The translations under genes were made by a program, and so were the position numbers. A stretch of DNA of 64,000 nucleotides from Undaria pinnatifida (Eukaryota > Sar > Phaeophyceae > Laminariales > Alariaceae): positions 805,984-869,983 of the forward strand of contig JABAKD010000003.1 of the NCBI GenBank assembly GCA_012845835.1, in the 5' to 3' direction. Of the stretch, positions 63,610 to 64,000 are shown piece by piece; the stretch's first letter is position 1; every line of letters begins with the position of its first letter. The notes beneath the pieces were generated by a model. That model did no database searches. It was not told where the DNA came from and saw only the letters and a program-made list of their open reading frames with translations.

Positions 63610-64000
63610 GCAGTTCAATATTCTTAGACTTGGTTGGACCGGCTCAGACCTCGAGGGACCTGGTTGCTGTCTCCGTATACAGCACATCCTGCAGGAGACA
63701 GCAGCAATGGTTCCAGAAGGTACAGACCTGTCCTTCATGACTGCACCACTCAAATTGCGGCTCTAGTAGCTCTAGTATGCGGATTTAGTATCTGTGCCGT
63801 TGCCTCATCCTAGAGAGAGCCAACTGTGTGGTCACTGCTTGCCGTGACTGACGACAGAGATGACCACACCGCAATCATCGCCTGCATCCACTCCATGGCC
63901 AACAAAAGCAGCACACGAAATAATGGAGAAAAGAAACCAAGGAAAGGATGTGACCACAGAAGGGTGGTTACTGCTACTGCGCACAGAAACGATGTCGCGG
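63610..64000. other. Right end, nothing recognised
   Basis: Contains a loose repeat (GATGACCACACCGCAAT / GTGACCACAGAAGGGTGG). It may be the start of the Gypsy 5' LTR but no second copy is visible in the window. Confidence 0.35.

Overview
This is a stretch of nuclear DNA from a eukaryote. Its genes have many introns, it carries spliceosomal GT-AG junctions throughout, and most of it is short interspersed repeats, minisatellites and retrotransposons. My best guess is a multicellular stramenopile such as a brown alga: exons are GC-rich with G/C-ending codons, and introns are very long and full of homopolymer tracts. That is an inference from style; nothing in the window proves the lineage.

One host gene dominates the window. 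Reading the + strand from about 131 to 52,383, I can chain 24 short exons into one protein of the DUSP-UBL-USP deubiquitinase family (USP4/USP11/USP15-like). Splice phases agree at every junction but one, and about 1,110 codons are visible. Visible exons 1-3 carry the end of a DUSP domain (YVGW, PGPI, WYGGNP). Exons 3-5 carry a ubiquitin-like domain. Exon 7 carries the catalytic cysteine box ([10 protein letters not shown]), exons 8-13 the thumb and first half of the zinc-binding fingers, and exons 14-21 a long acidic insertion. Exon 22 holds the second zinc-binding pair (WYCSSCK), exon 23 the HLKRFSY strand, and exon 24 the catalytic histidine (GGHYTA) and the stop codon. The 5' end of the gene lies upstream of the window. 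At least one small exon between 31,258 and 37,977 was not found.

Only about 3.3 kb of that 52 kb is coding. The introns hold tRNA-derived SINEs (two forming a head-to-head inverted pair at 8.9-9.6 kb), a second SINE-like family, a MITE-like family with terminal inverted repeats concentrated at 27-38 kb, several minisatellites, and a small non-autonomous LTR element at 42,935-46,013. A striking recurring pattern is that decayed partial copies of the gene's own exon ends, with their splice sites, lie beside many of the exons. In one case (exon 10) the exon end and its splice donor have expanded into a roughly 1.1 kb array of about 40 units of 28 bp.

From 52.4 to 55.8 kb I see no gene. From about 55.9 to 63.6 kb on the - strand lies a Ty3/Gypsy-type retrotransposon (gag, aspartic protease, reverse transcriptase, RNase H, integrase, C-terminal tail). 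It is broken by frameshifts, two in-frame stops, a 335-bp tandem triplication inside the RT region and a SINE inserted in RNase H with a 13-bp target duplication. Its LTRs were not identified; the 5' one may lie beyond the right edge. The last ~400 bases hold nothing I recognise.
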